Assembly (NCBI RefSeq): GCF_022347545.1 | Contig: NZ_JAKREW010000029.1 | Span: forward strand, 1 to 64,000 | Reading direction: 5' to 3' | DNA length: 64,000 nt | Source of the DNA: Terribium retamae | Lineage (GTDB): Bacteria; Pseudomonadota; Alphaproteobacteria; Rhizobiales; Rhizobiaceae | Part shown: positions 51,236-60,011 of the stretch, one piece after another | How positions within the stretch are numbered: the stretch's first letter is position 1 | Layout: every line of letters starts with the position of its first letter | Position numbers and translations under genes: made by a program | Notes under the pieces: generated by a model | Seen by the model: only the letters and a program-made list of their open reading frames with translations | Databases searched by the model: none | Told to the model about the DNA's origin: nothing

Positions 51236-51315
51236 CTGGAGCGTTTCCGTTTTCACGAGATCGCGGAAACGCTCCAGTTTTGTTTTCACGCAATTCCGGA
51301 CGGAAAACGCTACGC
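51236..51315. repeat. dispersed rhizobial intergenic palindrome, copy C
   Basis: Arms CTGGAGCGTTTCCG and CGGAAACGCTCCAG, perfect over 14 base pairs with a 14-base loop, followed by a tail with TTTTGTTTTCACGCAATTCC and GGACGGAAAACGCTACGCGC. Best-preserved of three copies in the window. It starts 3 bases past the permease stop and probably serves as a terminator for the sugar transporter. Confidence 0.7.
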
Positions 51316-51373
51316 GCACCTTTCCTGGAATTGTTCTAGCTCCCCAAGCAACCAAACAGAACAAGAGGCAGAA

Positions 51374-52102
51374 ATGGCTCAGGACCTTACCGGCAAAGTC
51401 GCGGCGATTACCGGTGCCGCATCGGGCATTGGCCTGGAATGCGCCAGGCACTTGGTCGCGGCCGGCGTGCGAGTCGCGCTCGTCGACCGCAATCAAGATG
51501 CGCTGAAAGCCGTTTGCGAGGACCTTGGGCAGCAGGCGTTCCCCGTGGTGGTCGACTTGATGGACCCGCAAAGCGTGGCCGGCATGATGCCGCAGATCCT
51601 GGACAAGGCCGGTCAGCTCGACATCTTTCACGCCAATGCCGGTTCATACGTTGGTGGCGAGGTGGTTGATGGGGATCCGGATGCCTGGGACCGCATGCTG
51701 AACCTCAACATCAATGCTGCGTTTCGTTCCATTCACGCGGTGTTGCCGCACATGGTCGAACGCAAGACCGGCGACATTGTCGTCACCAGCTCGATCGCCG
51801 GCCTTGTGCCGGTGGTGTGGGAGCCGATCTACACGGCTTCGAAACATGCCATCCAGGCCTTTGTCCACACGCTGCGCCGCCAGGTGGCCAAGCACGGCCT
51901 GCGCGTCGGTGCGGTCGCGCCCGGCCCGGTGGTGACGGCGTTGATCAGCGACTGGCCAAAGCAGAAGCTGGAAGACGAGCTGGCGGCAGGCGGCTTGATG
52001 CAGCCTGTGGAGGTGGCGGAGGCGGTGATGTTCATGCTGACCAGGCCGCGCAACATCACCATCCGCGACCTGGTGATCCTTCCGCAGAGCAACGATCTCT
52101 AG
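51374..52102 (+). CDS. SDR-family oxidoreductase, ribitol 2-dehydrogenase-like
   Basis: A 242-residue classical SDR: TGAASGIG near residue 14, NAG motif (HANAGSYVGGEVV), Ser in VVTSSIAG, YxxxK in IYTASKHAI. The acidic residue after the second strand (ALVDRNQ) indicates NAD preference. Context (pentose-type transporter before, D-ribulokinase-like gene after) and general likeness to rhizobial ribitol dehydrogenases suggest oxidation of ribitol to D-ribulose. The substrate is an inference. The ATG is preceded by AGAGG. Terminator follows. Confidence 0.85.
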   Translation: MAQDLTGKVAAITGAASGIGLECARHLVAAGVRVALVDRNQDALKAVCEDLGQQAFPVVVDLMDPQSVAGMMPQILDKAGQLDIFHANAGSYVGGEVVDGDPDAWDRMLNLNINAAFRSIHAVLPHMVERKTGDIVVTSSIAGLVPVVWEPIYTASKHAIQAFVHTLRRQVAKHGLRVGAVAPGPVVTALISDWPKQKLEDELAAGGLMQPVEVAEAVMFMLTRPRNITIRDLVILPQSNDL

Positions 52103-52108
52103 TTTCGA

Positions 52109-52141
52109 CGGCCGCCAGCTCGCGTGCCGGCGGCGTTTTTT
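52109..52141 (+). terminator. rho-independent terminator after the SDR gene
   Basis: GCCGCC-AGC, short loop, GC-C-GGCGGC, then TTTTTT at 52136-52141. It lies between the SDR and the kinase gene, so the kinase may be partly or separately transcribed. Confidence 0.65.
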
Positions 52142-52168
52142 CGTTTTCTCGCTATTACGGGTGATCGC

Positions 52169-53785
52169 ATGACTTCGGCAAAGCATTTCATCGGCATCGA
52201 TGTCGGCACCGGCAGCGCTCGTGCAGGCGTGTTCGATGTGAGCGGTGCCATGCTCGCCTCCGCCAAACGCGACATTGCGCTGTTTCGCGAAGCGGGTGAC
52301 ATCGTCGAGCAATCAAGCCGCGATATCTGGCAAGCAGTGGCAGCCAGCACGCGCGAAGCCGTCGCCACTTCTGGCGTGCTGGCAGAGTCGATCGCTGGTA
52401 TCGGCTATGATGCCACCTGTTCGCTGGTGGTGCTGGGCGACGGTGGACAGCCACTCAGCGTGGGGCCAACCAATGAGGCCGAGCGCAACATCATCGTGTG
52501 GATGGATCACCGTGCCACCGAGCAGGCTGCGCGTATCAACCGGACCGGCGAGGGCGTGCTGAATTATGTCGGCGGCGCCATATCGCCGGAGATGGAAACG
52601 CCGAAACTGCTGTGGCTGGCCGAGCATAAGCCGGAGACTTTTGCCCATGCCTGGCAATTCATGGATTTGACCGATTTCCTGACCTGGAAATCGACAGCCA
52701 GCCTTGCCCGGTCGGTGTGCACTGTTACCTGCAAATGGACTTACCTGGCGCATGAACAGCGCTGGGACGAGCGCTATTTCCGCACTGTCGGGCTTGGCGC
52801 GCTGGCTGACGAGCAGTTCCGCCGCATCGGCAGGGAGGTCGGGCCGGCAGGCACGGCGCTGGGCAGCGGACTGACGGCCGAGGCAGCGCGTGATCTCGGC
52901 CTTGCCGAAGGCACACCGGTTGGTGCCGGCCTCATCGACGCCCATGCCGGCGGTATCGGCACGGTGGGCGCACGCGGCGACGCAGGCAGCGTGCTTTCGC
53001 GCATGGCCTATGTGTTCGGCACGTCAGCCTGCACCATGTCGACCACCGCCGAGCCAGCCTTCGTGGACGGCGTCTGGGGACCGTATTTCTCGGCCATGGT
53101 GCCGGGGCTGTGGCTGAACGAAGGGGGGCAGTCAGCCGCAGGAGCTGCGATCGATCATCTGGTGCGCATGCACCCGGCTTCCGCCGAGGCGTCGGTGCAA
53201 GCCGATAAGAACGGCATGAGCCTGAGCCAATGGCTGGCGACGGAGGCCGACAAGCGCGGCGGCGCCGAGAAGGCGCCTGAACTCATCGGCAAACTGCATG
53301 TCGTGCCGGAATTTCTTGGCAACCGTGCGCCATTCGCCGATCCTGAGGCGCTCGGTCTGATCGCCGGCATCGGTATGGACACCAGCCTGGATGGGTTGGT
53401 GGGTCTTTATCTCGCAGGCATTTGCGGTCTTGGGTACGGTGCGCGCCAGATTGTCGGCGTGTTGGCCGAGAAGGGCGTTGTGACTGACACCATTGTCGTC
53501 AGCGGCGGCGCCGGTCAGAGCCCTTTGGTTCGCCAGCTTCTCGCAGACACGACAGGGCTAGTCGTGGCCGCGTCGACTTCGCCGGAACCTGTCCTGCTCG
53601 GTTCCGCCATCCTGGGCGCCGTTGCGGCAGGCCATTTTCCGGATGTCGCCACAGCCATGGCGGCGATGTCGGAACTCGGCGATATTTATCGAGCGAATCC
53701 GGCTCAAGCCGGTTGGCACGCGAAACGCTTCCATGCGTTTGAACTGCTGCAGAAGGCGGGCAGGGCGGTACGCGCGGAAGTCTAA
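52169..53785 (+). CDS. FGGY-family carbohydrate kinase, ribulokinase-like
   Basis: A 538-residue sugar kinase of the FGGY family, with the N-terminal phosphate loop FIGIDVGTGSARAGVFD and the C-terminal motifs GLYLAGICGLGYGARQIV and VVSGGAGQSPLVRQLLADT. The ATP domain follows with GSAILGAVAAGH. The length and the phrase IGYDATCSLVV fit D-ribulokinase (RbtK/FGGY D-ribulose type). It would phosphorylate D-ribulose made by the neighbouring SDR to D-ribulose 5-phosphate, feeding the pentose phosphate pathway. Start at ATG 52169 with CGGGTGA upstream; the frame is open to 52124. Confidence 0.9.
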   Translation: MTSAKHFIGIDVGTGSARAGVFDVSGAMLASAKRDIALFREAGDIVEQSSRDIWQAVAASTREAVATSGVLAESIAGIGYDATCSLVVLGDGGQPLSVGPTNEAERNIIVWMDHRATEQAARINRTGEGVLNYVGGAISPEMETPKLLWLAEHKPETFAHAWQFMDLTDFLTWKSTASLARSVCTVTCKWTYLAHEQRWDERYFRTVGLGALADEQFRRIGREVGPAGTALGSGLTAEAARDLGLAEGTPVGAGLIDAHAGGIGTVGARGDAGSVLSRMAYVFGTSACTMSTTAEPAFVDGVWGPYFSAMVPGLWLNEGGQSAAGAAIDHLVRMHPASAEASVQADKNGMSLSQWLATEADKRGGAEKAPELIGKLHVVPEFLGNRAPFADPEALGLIAGIGMDTSLDGLVGLYLAGICGLGYGARQIVGVLAEKGVVTDTIVVSGGAGQSPLVRQLLADTTGLVVAASTSPEPVLLGSAILGAVAAGHFPDVATAMAAMSELGDIYRANPAQAGWHAKRFHAFELLQKAGRAVRAEV

Positions 53786-53842
53786 GTTAGTCTCTTTCTC
53801 CGGTCAGAGGGATGTACCCTGCCATCTTTGGGTCTATTTCGC

Positions 53843-53861
53843 TCCGCCGTCTTGCGGCGGA
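53843..53861 (+). terminator. hairpin after the kinase gene
   Basis: TCCGCCG-TCTTG-CGGCGGA, 7 base pairs, 57 bases past the kinase stop. No T-run; modest support. Confidence 0.4.
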
Positions 53862-53953
53862 TGGACTTTCCCAGCCTATGGCGTAAGACGCTGCCGGATT
53901 GCAATGCGCTGCGAGGGCGAAACCGCCTTTTGCGCCAGATCGGGGGATAAGGC

Positions 53954-54742
53954 ATGACTGCAGAAAATGGCGCGACGACAGCTCCGGCAACGGACGCGTT
54001 TCCGCTTTTCTATGCCAAGCCGGAGGCGATGAACCCCGACCGCCACGGCTCACTTGGTCTCGCCGCGCGTGCCGATTTTTCCTTCACGCGCGCTGCGCAC
54101 GCACTGCCCGTGGTGACGGGCGAAATGCCGGCGGCCATGCGCTCCTATCCGATCGTCTTTGTCGGCCCAGGCAACCAACCTGTCGTCATCACGGGGCTGC
54201 GTCAGGGCGAGAATCTGTTCGTCGAAAAGGACGGCCAGTGGGCCAAGCCGCATTACATTCCCGCCTATGTGCGTCGTTATCCTTTCATTCTCGCTGATGA
54301 TGGCGGACAAGGCAGCGGACGACTGGCTCTGTGCGTTGATCGCACTTGCCACCGTGTGGTCGAGCAGGCCGCGGCAGCGGCGCGCGGCGAGAAGGTCGCA
54401 CCGTTCTTTGCGGGGACAGAGGCGACGGAAGCCACCAAACAGGCGCTCGCCTTCTGCAACCAATACCAGATGGATTTTGCCGCCACGCGCACCATGGTCG
54501 ACAAGATCGCCGCGCACGGACTGTTCGTCGAACGCCGCAGCACGGTGACGCTGGAAAACGGCGAGGTGCTGAACCTCACCGATTTCAAGGTCATCGACGA
54601 GGATCTCTTCAACAAGCTGAGCGACGAAGCCTTCCTCGATCTCAGGAAATCCGGCGCGCTGACGCTGGTCTATTGCCACCTCGCCTCGACCAACAGCTGG
54701 AGTTCGCTGATCCACCAGGCGGCATTGTATCAGGCTCGCTGA
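53954..54742 (+). CDS. SapC-family protein
   Basis: A 262-residue SapC-like protein. Family pattern: the PLFYAKPEAMNPDRHGSLGL start, FTRAAHALPVVTGEMPAAMR, YPIVFVGPGNQPVVITGLRQ and KPHYIPAYVRRYPFILADD. SapC proteins are soluble, usually found near TonB receptors or peptide-modification genes; their function is unknown. The start at ATG 53954 has a GGGGGATAAGGC stretch upstream. It stands alone between the pentitol and amino-sugar modules, with no receptor gene adjacent. Confidence 0.82.
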   Translation: MTAENGATTAPATDAFPLFYAKPEAMNPDRHGSLGLAARADFSFTRAAHALPVVTGEMPAAMRSYPIVFVGPGNQPVVITGLRQGENLFVEKDGQWAKPHYIPAYVRRYPFILADDGGQGSGRLALCVDRTCHRVVEQAAAAARGEKVAPFFAGTEATEATKQALAFCNQYQMDFAATRTMVDKIAAHGLFVERRSTVTLENGEVLNLTDFKVIDEDLFNKLSDEAFLDLRKSGALTLVYCHLASTNSWSSLIHQAALYQAR

Positions 54743-54797
54743 GCCGTCTTCCCTGTATGTATTAGCAGTTGACGAAACACGTCTTGGCTCCTACCCA

Positions 54798-54814
54798 TAA
54801 ATCAAATTGATTTA
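54798..54814. promoter_or_regulatory. ROK-type operator candidate 1
   Basis: TAAATCAA-A-TTGATTTA, a perfect 17-base palindrome in the gap upstream of the GNAT and GH20 genes. The core ATCAA-N-TTGAT recurs at 54939-54953 and 60012-60024, the latter beside the ROK gene. Confidence 0.6.
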
Positions 54815-54938
54815 TTCGGTGCAATGCGAGACGCCGGGGATCTCCGCTCACGGTTTCCGGTGGCTTGATCTATCTCGACAACAGCGCACCTTCTCATCGG
54901 CCGAAGGGGTAGGTCGTCTCGGCGGGCTTCGACTGGAT

Positions 54939-54953
54939 CGATCAATTTGATCG
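54939..54953. promoter_or_regulatory. ROK-type operator candidate 2
   Basis: CGATCAA-T-TTGATCG, a perfect 15-base palindrome 35-49 bases before the GNAT start. Its centre is 140 bases from that of candidate 1, a spacing that would suit DNA looping. Confidence 0.55.
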
Positions 54954-54987
54954 TCCCGTGCGCATCCAGAACAGGTGGCAAAGCAGC

Positions 54988-55473
54988 ATGGATTATCTCG
55001 TCAACCTTTCCCTCTTGAGACCGGAACCTGTATTGGATGAGCGCATGCAAAGGGCGGGGGTCACGATCCGCCGGGCCTTGGCACCCGAGCTTGAACTGGT
55101 CACTGACTGGGTGCGCAAGACATTTGGTGCCGGCTGGTCGAGCGAGACGGCAGTCGCCATCATGCGCCAGCCGCCGACCTGTTTCCTGGCGACGCGGGCG
55201 GAAAAGCTGGTCGGGTTTTCCTGCCACGAATCCATCGCACGCGGCTTCTTTGGCCCGACGGGCGTAGAAAAGGCAGCAAGAGGGCTCGGCATCGGCCATG
55301 CGTTGCTGCTTGCCTCACTGCTCGATCTGAAAACGATGGGCTACGGCTACGCGATTATCGGCGATGTCGGTCCGTCGGCGTTCTATGAGCGCACGGTGGG
55401 TGCCACGATGATCCCCAACTCCGAACCCGGCATCTATGCCGGACTGTTGAAGTGGCCACCGTCTCATGAATAA
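54988..55473 (+). CDS. GNAT-family acetyltransferase
   Basis: A 161-residue GNAT fold protein. The acetyl-CoA loop is in KAARGLGIGHALLLASLLDL (RGLGIG), followed by the strand and helix GYGYAIIGDVGPSAFYERTV that close the active site. The start at ATG 54988 gives MDYLVNLSLLRPEP; ten more codons are open upstream. Two palindromic ROK-type operator candidates precede it and a GH20 hexosaminidase gene follows, so it may act on an amino sugar, such as glucosamine N-acetylation. Substrate inferred only from neighbours. Confidence 0.82.
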   Translation: MDYLVNLSLLRPEPVLDERMQRAGVTIRRALAPELELVTDWVRKTFGAGWSSETAVAIMRQPPTCFLATRAEKLVGFSCHESIARGFFGPTGVEKAARGLGIGHALLLASLLDLKTMGYGYAIIGDVGPSAFYERTVGATMIPNSEPGIYAGLLKWPPSHE

Positions 55474-55610
55474 TGCGCCGGCTCGCCGATGTGGCGAGCA
55501 GGGCATGGCGCCGGAAGCTTCCCCTTTCCCTTAGAAAAGAAAGGTCCGGCCGGGGACGGAAGCGCGAAGAAGAGCCTGCAACGCAACGCTTGCCAGACTG
55601 AAAGTTCGAC

Positions 55611-57635
55611 ATGACCATCCAGCCGAAATCAGCCCTCCGCCTTCAAACCCATTGGACCCCGGCCATCGAGGATGAAAGCCTCGCCTATTCGCTGACATTG
55701 ACCAATCTTTCGGCAAGGCCCGTCTCCGGCTTCAAGCTTTGCGTAAATGGGCCCGGCCGAATCGACCCCGAGGCAATGGTCGAGGGCGGTAGCCTGACCG
55801 CGCGGCTTTCCAATCACTCCGAATTATCGCCGCCCGACGGCTTCGTGCTTGAGCCGGGAGCTTCGTGGACGGTGACCGCACGTGGACTGTCCTATCCCCT
55901 GCGCCATTGGACTGATGGCGCCAACACCGCCTATGTCGCCTTTGCCGATGGCACGACGGTGCCGGTGTCCGTCGCCCCGACGCAGGCGAAGGGTGACAAT
56001 GCGCCGCTGAAGCGTGGTGCTGAAATCTATCCCGTGCCGCATGTGGCACCGGTGCCTGTGGCGATCGTACCCTGGCCGAACAGCGTTTCCGTGTCAGGCC
56101 GTGTCGCGGTGCCGCAAGGCCTAGCGATCGAGGCCAAAGGCGACGAGGCCAAGGCTGCCGCCGCCGCTTTCGCGGAACTGGTCGAGGGCTTGTTTCCGGT
56201 AGAAGGCATCGTGCGACCGGAAAGCGAAGGCGGCATACCGGTGTCCCTTGTCGTGGCCGATGATTTCGCCTCCGAAGCCTATGCTATCCGTTTCGCTGGC
56301 GATCGCGTGATGATCTCCGCCGCGACGCGGTCTGGTCTGCTGTACGGCTTGATCACCCTCGGACAGATCCTGCGCGGGGCGCGCCATCATCCGGAGACCT
56401 TTCTCTTTCCGCTGGAAGGCGAGATCAGGGACGAGCCGTCGCTCGGCTGGCGTGGAACGCATCTGGACGTGGCTCGTCAGTTCTACGGCACAGCGGAAGT
56501 CAGCCGCTTCCTCAAGATCATGGCCTGGAACAAGCTCAACCGTTTCCATTGGCACCTCTCCGATGATGAAGCCTGGCGCATCGAGATTGACGCCTATCCG
56601 GAACTGACCCGCATCGGCGCCTGGCGCGGCCACGGCCTGCCGCTGCCGCCATTGCTGGGTTCGGGACCCGAACGCACGGGCGGCTACTACAGCAAGGCTT
56701 CGGTGCGCGAGATCGTTGCGCTGGCCGGCCGTCTCGGTATCGAGGTGATCCCCGAGATCGATGTCCCGGGTCACTGCTATGCCATGCTGCAGGCGATCCC
56801 CGAACTGCGCGACCCGGCCGAGCACGGTGTGTACTATTCAGTGCAGGGCTTCCCCAACAATTGCCTCAACCCAGCGCGCGAGGAAACCTACCAGGTGCTC
56901 GAGACCATCCTCGACGAGGTAATCGAGCTGTTCCCATACAAGCGCATCCATGTCGGCGCCGACGAGGTGCCGATCGGCGCCTGGTCGGGTTCACCTAAGG
57001 CGCTGGCGAAACTCGGTGAGTTGGCCGGCGCGGATGTCGCAGCCGTTCACGCCAAGCGCGTCAACATCATCACCAACCGGCACAATGCCGACGAGATCGA
57101 CGGCTCCGGTGCGGCTGTCTTACAAGCCGAGTTTCTGCGACGCGTTCAGGCTTTCCTCGCCTCGCGCGGCTGTATCACAGGGGGCTGGGAAGAAGCTGCA
57201 CATGGCGACGTCATCGAAAAGGAAAAGTCTTTCCTGAACGGCTGGCGATCCGTGGAAGTATCGGCGGCGCTCGCCGGGCGTGGTTACGACATCGTCGTGT
57301 GTCCTGGCCAGGTCTATTATCTCGACATGGCAAACAGCCCGGCCTGGTCGGAACCGGGGGCGGCCTGGGCCGGCTGGTCGGAGCCTGAGAGCCTCTACGA
57401 TTTCGACCCGGTCGAGGGATGGACGGACGAACAGAAAAGACATTTCCTTGGCGTGCAATGCTGCATCTGGTCGGAGCCGATGACCGACCGCGGCGTGTTC
57501 GACCGGCTCGTGTTTCCGCGCATCTCCGCGCTGGCCGAGACCGGCTGGACGAGGCCTGAGCGTAAATCATGGGAGCGCTTCAAGGCACTCGCCGGCTTGA
57601 TGCCGATCCTCTACGGCATCACCGCGGCTGCATAG
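55611..57635 (+). CDS. GH20 beta-N-acetylhexosaminidase
   Basis: A 674-residue glycoside hydrolase family 20 enzyme that removes terminal beta-N-acetylglucosamine or galactosamine, for example from chitooligosaccharides. The catalytic pair is in the motif HVGADEVP at residues 447-454 (Asp451, Glu452). HWHLSDDEAWRIEIDAYPEL and PEIDVPGHCYAML are typical of the GH20 barrel, and an N-terminal GH20b-type domain precedes. No signal peptide is evident, so it probably acts on imported oligosaccharides in the cytoplasm. It ends in a strong terminator and lies between the GNAT gene and a convergent cyclase gene. Confidence 0.93.
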   Translation: MTIQPKSALRLQTHWTPAIEDESLAYSLTLTNLSARPVSGFKLCVNGPGRIDPEAMVEGGSLTARLSNHSELSPPDGFVLEPGASWTVTARGLSYPLRHWTDGANTAYVAFADGTTVPVSVAPTQAKGDNAPLKRGAEIYPVPHVAPVPVAIVPWPNSVSVSGRVAVPQGLAIEAKGDEAKAAAAAFAELVEGLFPVEGIVRPESEGGIPVSLVVADDFASEAYAIRFAGDRVMISAATRSGLLYGLITLGQILRGARHHPETFLFPLEGEIRDEPSLGWRGTHLDVARQFYGTAEVSRFLKIMAWNKLNRFHWHLSDDEAWRIEIDAYPELTRIGAWRGHGLPLPPLLGSGPERTGGYYSKASVREIVALAGRLGIEVIPEIDVPGHCYAMLQAIPELRDPAEHGVYYSVQGFPNNCLNPAREETYQVLETILDEVIELFPYKRIHVGADEVPIGAWSGSPKALAKLGELAGADVAAVHAKRVNIITNRHNADEIDGSGAAVLQAEFLRRVQAFLASRGCITGGWEEAAHGDVIEKEKSFLNGWRSVEVSAALAGRGYDIVVCPGQVYYLDMANSPAWSEPGAAWAGWSEPESLYDFDPVEGWTDEQKRHFLGVQCCIWSEPMTDRGVFDRLVFPRISALAETGWTRPERKSWERFKALAGLMPILYGITAAA

Positions 57636-57642
57636 GGTTCAA

Positions 57643-57675
57643 TCTCCATCCTCGACACGAGGATGGAGACCTTTT
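57643..57675. terminator. strong terminator between GH20 and cyclase genes
   Basis: TCTCCATCCTCG-ACA-CGAGGATGGAGA, a perfect 12-base-pair stem followed on the plus strand by CCTTTT. It lies between convergent genes and likely ends the GH20 transcript. Confidence 0.8.
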
Positions 57676-57692
57676 GCGCTTTGCCCAGACTT

Positions 57693-58628
57693 CTACGGTG
57701 TCGGGCGGAAGACGCCGTCCTTGTCGCGTTTCAGTGGCGCGGTCTGCTCCGGCAGCGGGGCACCCGGCGCGTCGTTGACTGAAACCCCTTCCGACCAGTC
57801 GGCCGGTGCGATTGCGATGTAGCGTGCATAACCGCCCGAGCCGCCCTGCGGTTTGGCGAAGCCAATCGTCACCAACGCACCGGCTTCGGGTACCTTGTCG
57901 AGATTGGCCACGCCTTCGGCTTGCACGAAATTGTTGTGCATGAGCCAGTATTCGCCTTCGAGATTCGGCGTGGTGTCGGTGTCGAGCGGCTCGTGGCCAT
58001 GAAACAGTATCTTGCGTTCCAGATGCAGGAACTTCAGCGCGTCGAGGCTCACCCCTGGAAATGGCGCCTTGGCGAAGCGTGCTGGCTCGCTCCACTTCTT
58101 GTACCAGTCGGAGCGTACAAACACGACCGAGCCCTCCGGTATGCGGCCGTGCTTCTTCTCCCACTCCTCGATGTCGGAGACCTTGAGATGGTAGCCCTCA
58201 TCAGTCTTTGCCTTGCCACTGATGTCGATGATCACAAGCGGCCTTACCGCAAAAGTCGGCGGCAGGTCGCTGATGGTGGCACCTTTCGGGTTCCAGTGTG
58301 AGGGCGGGTCGAGTTGGGTGCCGTACTGGTCGGTGGTCAGTTCATAGGAACTGGCGACGAAGCCGTGCTTCTCATAGGTGAATTCGTCGCCCTTCTTGAC
58401 GTAGCCTTCGATGTCGGCCCCGGCCACTGCCGGCTTGAATTTGGCGGGGCCGAAGCCCGGCCAGACCGGCTGTACGGGCGCAAAGGCATGGGTGAGATCA
58501 ATGTATTTCGCCGACTTCAGCGACTGTTCATAGAATTTCCAGAATGCCGGCTCTTCTGCCGATGCGATACTGCTTGCAGCGAGTATGGCACCAAGCGTGA
58601 CGAGCCGCACAAAGCCCATTGCCTTCAT
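57693..58628 (-). CDS. exported cyclase-family protein (PF04199-like)
   Basis: A 311-residue protein with a signal peptide (FVRLVTLGAILAASSIASA). It resembles the kynurenine-formamidase-type cyclase family: YIDLTHAFAPVQPVWPGFGP, then a metal-site region, and FLHLERKILFHGHEPLDTD. Odd point: the usual HxGTHxDxPxH motif reads QYGTQLDPPSHW here, so two of the expected His ligands are replaced. This variant may be a subfamily with altered metal binding or activity. Start at ATG 58628 with GGAGAGG upstream. It is on the opposite strand to the amino-sugar genes but downstream of the ROK gene in the same direction. Confidence 0.75.
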   Translation of the reverse strand: MKAMGFVRLVTLGAILAASSIASAEEPAFWKFYEQSLKSAKYIDLTHAFAPVQPVWPGFGPAKFKPAVAGADIEGYVKKGDEFTYEKHGFVASSYELTTDQYGTQLDPPSHWNPKGATISDLPPTFAVRPLVIIDISGKAKTDEGYHLKVSDIEEWEKKHGRIPEGSVVFVRSDWYKKWSEPARFAKAPFPGVSLDALKFLHLERKILFHGHEPLDTDTTPNLEGEYWLMHNNFVQAEGVANLDKVPEAGALVTIGFAKPQGGSGGYARYIAIAPADWSEGVSVNDAPGAPLPEQTAPLKRDKDGVFRPTP

Positions 58629-58757
58629 GATCCTCTCCTGTCGACGTGAACGACGCAACGATCATGCAATCTCAACGGAACGGCAAGCATTGCAATTGCG
58701 CCTTCGCCTGGCCGTGCGCAAAATCGCTGGTGTGGCCGCGGCCTTATGTAGGCGGCT

Positions 58758-59963
58758 TCAGCCGAGCGGCTTCTGCAGCACGTCGAACTGCGGATTGGTT
58801 TCGGAGAAGATCGGCAGCGCGGCCGCGCCGAGCACAGACGTGTCCTTGCCAGCCGCACCGATCAGGACTCGGGGCACGGTGCGCGTGCGAGCCGAAGAAA
58901 CCGACAGATGCAAAGGCTCCAGCCGGCTTACCAAAAGTTCGATGACGGCGAGAGGCATGAAGCCGCCCAGGACCACCGTTTCCGGATCGAATGCGAGCTC
59001 GAGGACGTCGATGGCTTGTCTCAGCGGTGCCGCGGCTTGATCGGCCCAGGCAAGCAGGCGCTCGTTACCGGCAGCAAGCAATTCGTCCAGCTTTTCTGGT
59101 GAAGCATGATCCGGATCGGGGATTTCGAGGCAATCGTAGGCAGCACGCAGCGAGACGTAACGTTCCAGGCAGCCATGCTTGCCACAAAAGCAGGCGAGCC
59201 CGTCCGGCTTGACGATCATGTGGCCGATTTCGCCGGCATTATGGCGGCTTCCCTTGTAGAGATGACCGTCGAGGAAAAGGCCGGCGCCAAGGCCCGTGCC
59301 TATGAAGAGATAGACAAAGCTGTTGAGATTTCTGGCGACGCCATAAAGCCGTTCGCCGATGGCGGCGGCAGTGGCGTCGTTCTCGAAAGTCACCGGCAGG
59401 CCGGTCAGCCGTTCCAACTCCAAAGCCACCGGAAAATCCTGCCAGCCGGGCAGGGCGGTCGGCCCGACCGAAGTCATGCCCTCGACATCGAAGGGGCCGG
59501 GCATCGCCATGCCGACACCGAGCAGACGGCTGCGGTCGAAGCGGAAGGAGCGCACGAGTTCGTCGGTCATCGTGGCAAGCGACGGCATCGCTTCTGCCGG
59601 CGTCGGCCTGTCGACCCTACGCTCGATGCGCGAGCGCAATGTGCCGGATAGGTCGGTAACGACACCGACCGCCGTCTGATGGTCGAGCTGCAGGCCAATC
59701 GAATAGCCGCCGTTCGGGTCGATCGAATAAGGCACGGCAGGTTGCCCGCGAGCGCCCTTCTGCGTCGCTTCGGGGCGCAGCAGGCCGGCCCGCTCCAATT
59801 CGTCGACGATGTTGGAAATGGTCTGTGAACTCAAAGCGGTAAGACGCGCGATCTGGGCGCGCGAGAGCGCGCCATTCGTCCGGATCGCCTCGATGACGAC
59901 GCGACGATTGTGCGACTTGGCTTGTTCGAGATTGGTGCCGGCAACGGATCTCTTAAGGGTCAT
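58758..59963 (-). CDS. ROK-family transcriptional regulator
   Basis: A 401-residue ROK (NagC/XylR-type) repressor. The winged HTH is LSRAQIARLTALSSQTISNI then VDELERAGLL; the ROK domain has VGMAMPGPFDVEG and the zinc signature CFCGKHGCLE near residue 265. ROK repressors usually sense a sugar or amino-sugar phosphate. It is divergent from a sugar ABC transporter operon; the gap contains the palindrome AATCAA-C-TTGATT (60012-60024), shared with two sites before the GNAT/GH20 genes. This supports control of the whole amino-sugar module. Confidence 0.92.
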   Translation of the reverse strand: MTLKRSVAGTNLEQAKSHNRRVVIEAIRTNGALSRAQIARLTALSSQTISNIVDELERAGLLRPEATQKGARGQPAVPYSIDPNGGYSIGLQLDHQTAVGVVTDLSGTLRSRIERRVDRPTPAEAMPSLATMTDELVRSFRFDRSRLLGVGMAMPGPFDVEGMTSVGPTALPGWQDFPVALELERLTGLPVTFENDATAAAIGERLYGVARNLNSFVYLFIGTGLGAGLFLDGHLYKGSRHNAGEIGHMIVKPDGLACFCGKHGCLERYVSLRAAYDCLEIPDPDHASPEKLDELLAAGNERLLAWADQAAAPLRQAIDVLELAFDPETVVLGGFMPLAVIELLVSRLEPLHLSVSSARTRTVPRVLIGAAGKDTSVLGAAALPIFSETNPQFDVLQKPLG

Positions 59964-60011
59964 GAACAGTCTCTACGCGAGTTCCGTCGATTATGGGTAA
60001 AAATATAAGCC

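Noticed and set aside
53995..54035. GCGTTTCCGCTTTTC inside the SapC gene as another copy of the dispersed palindrome
   Set aside because: It lacks the complementary arm and the ACGCAATTC tail and encodes a conserved part of SapC; chance similarity.
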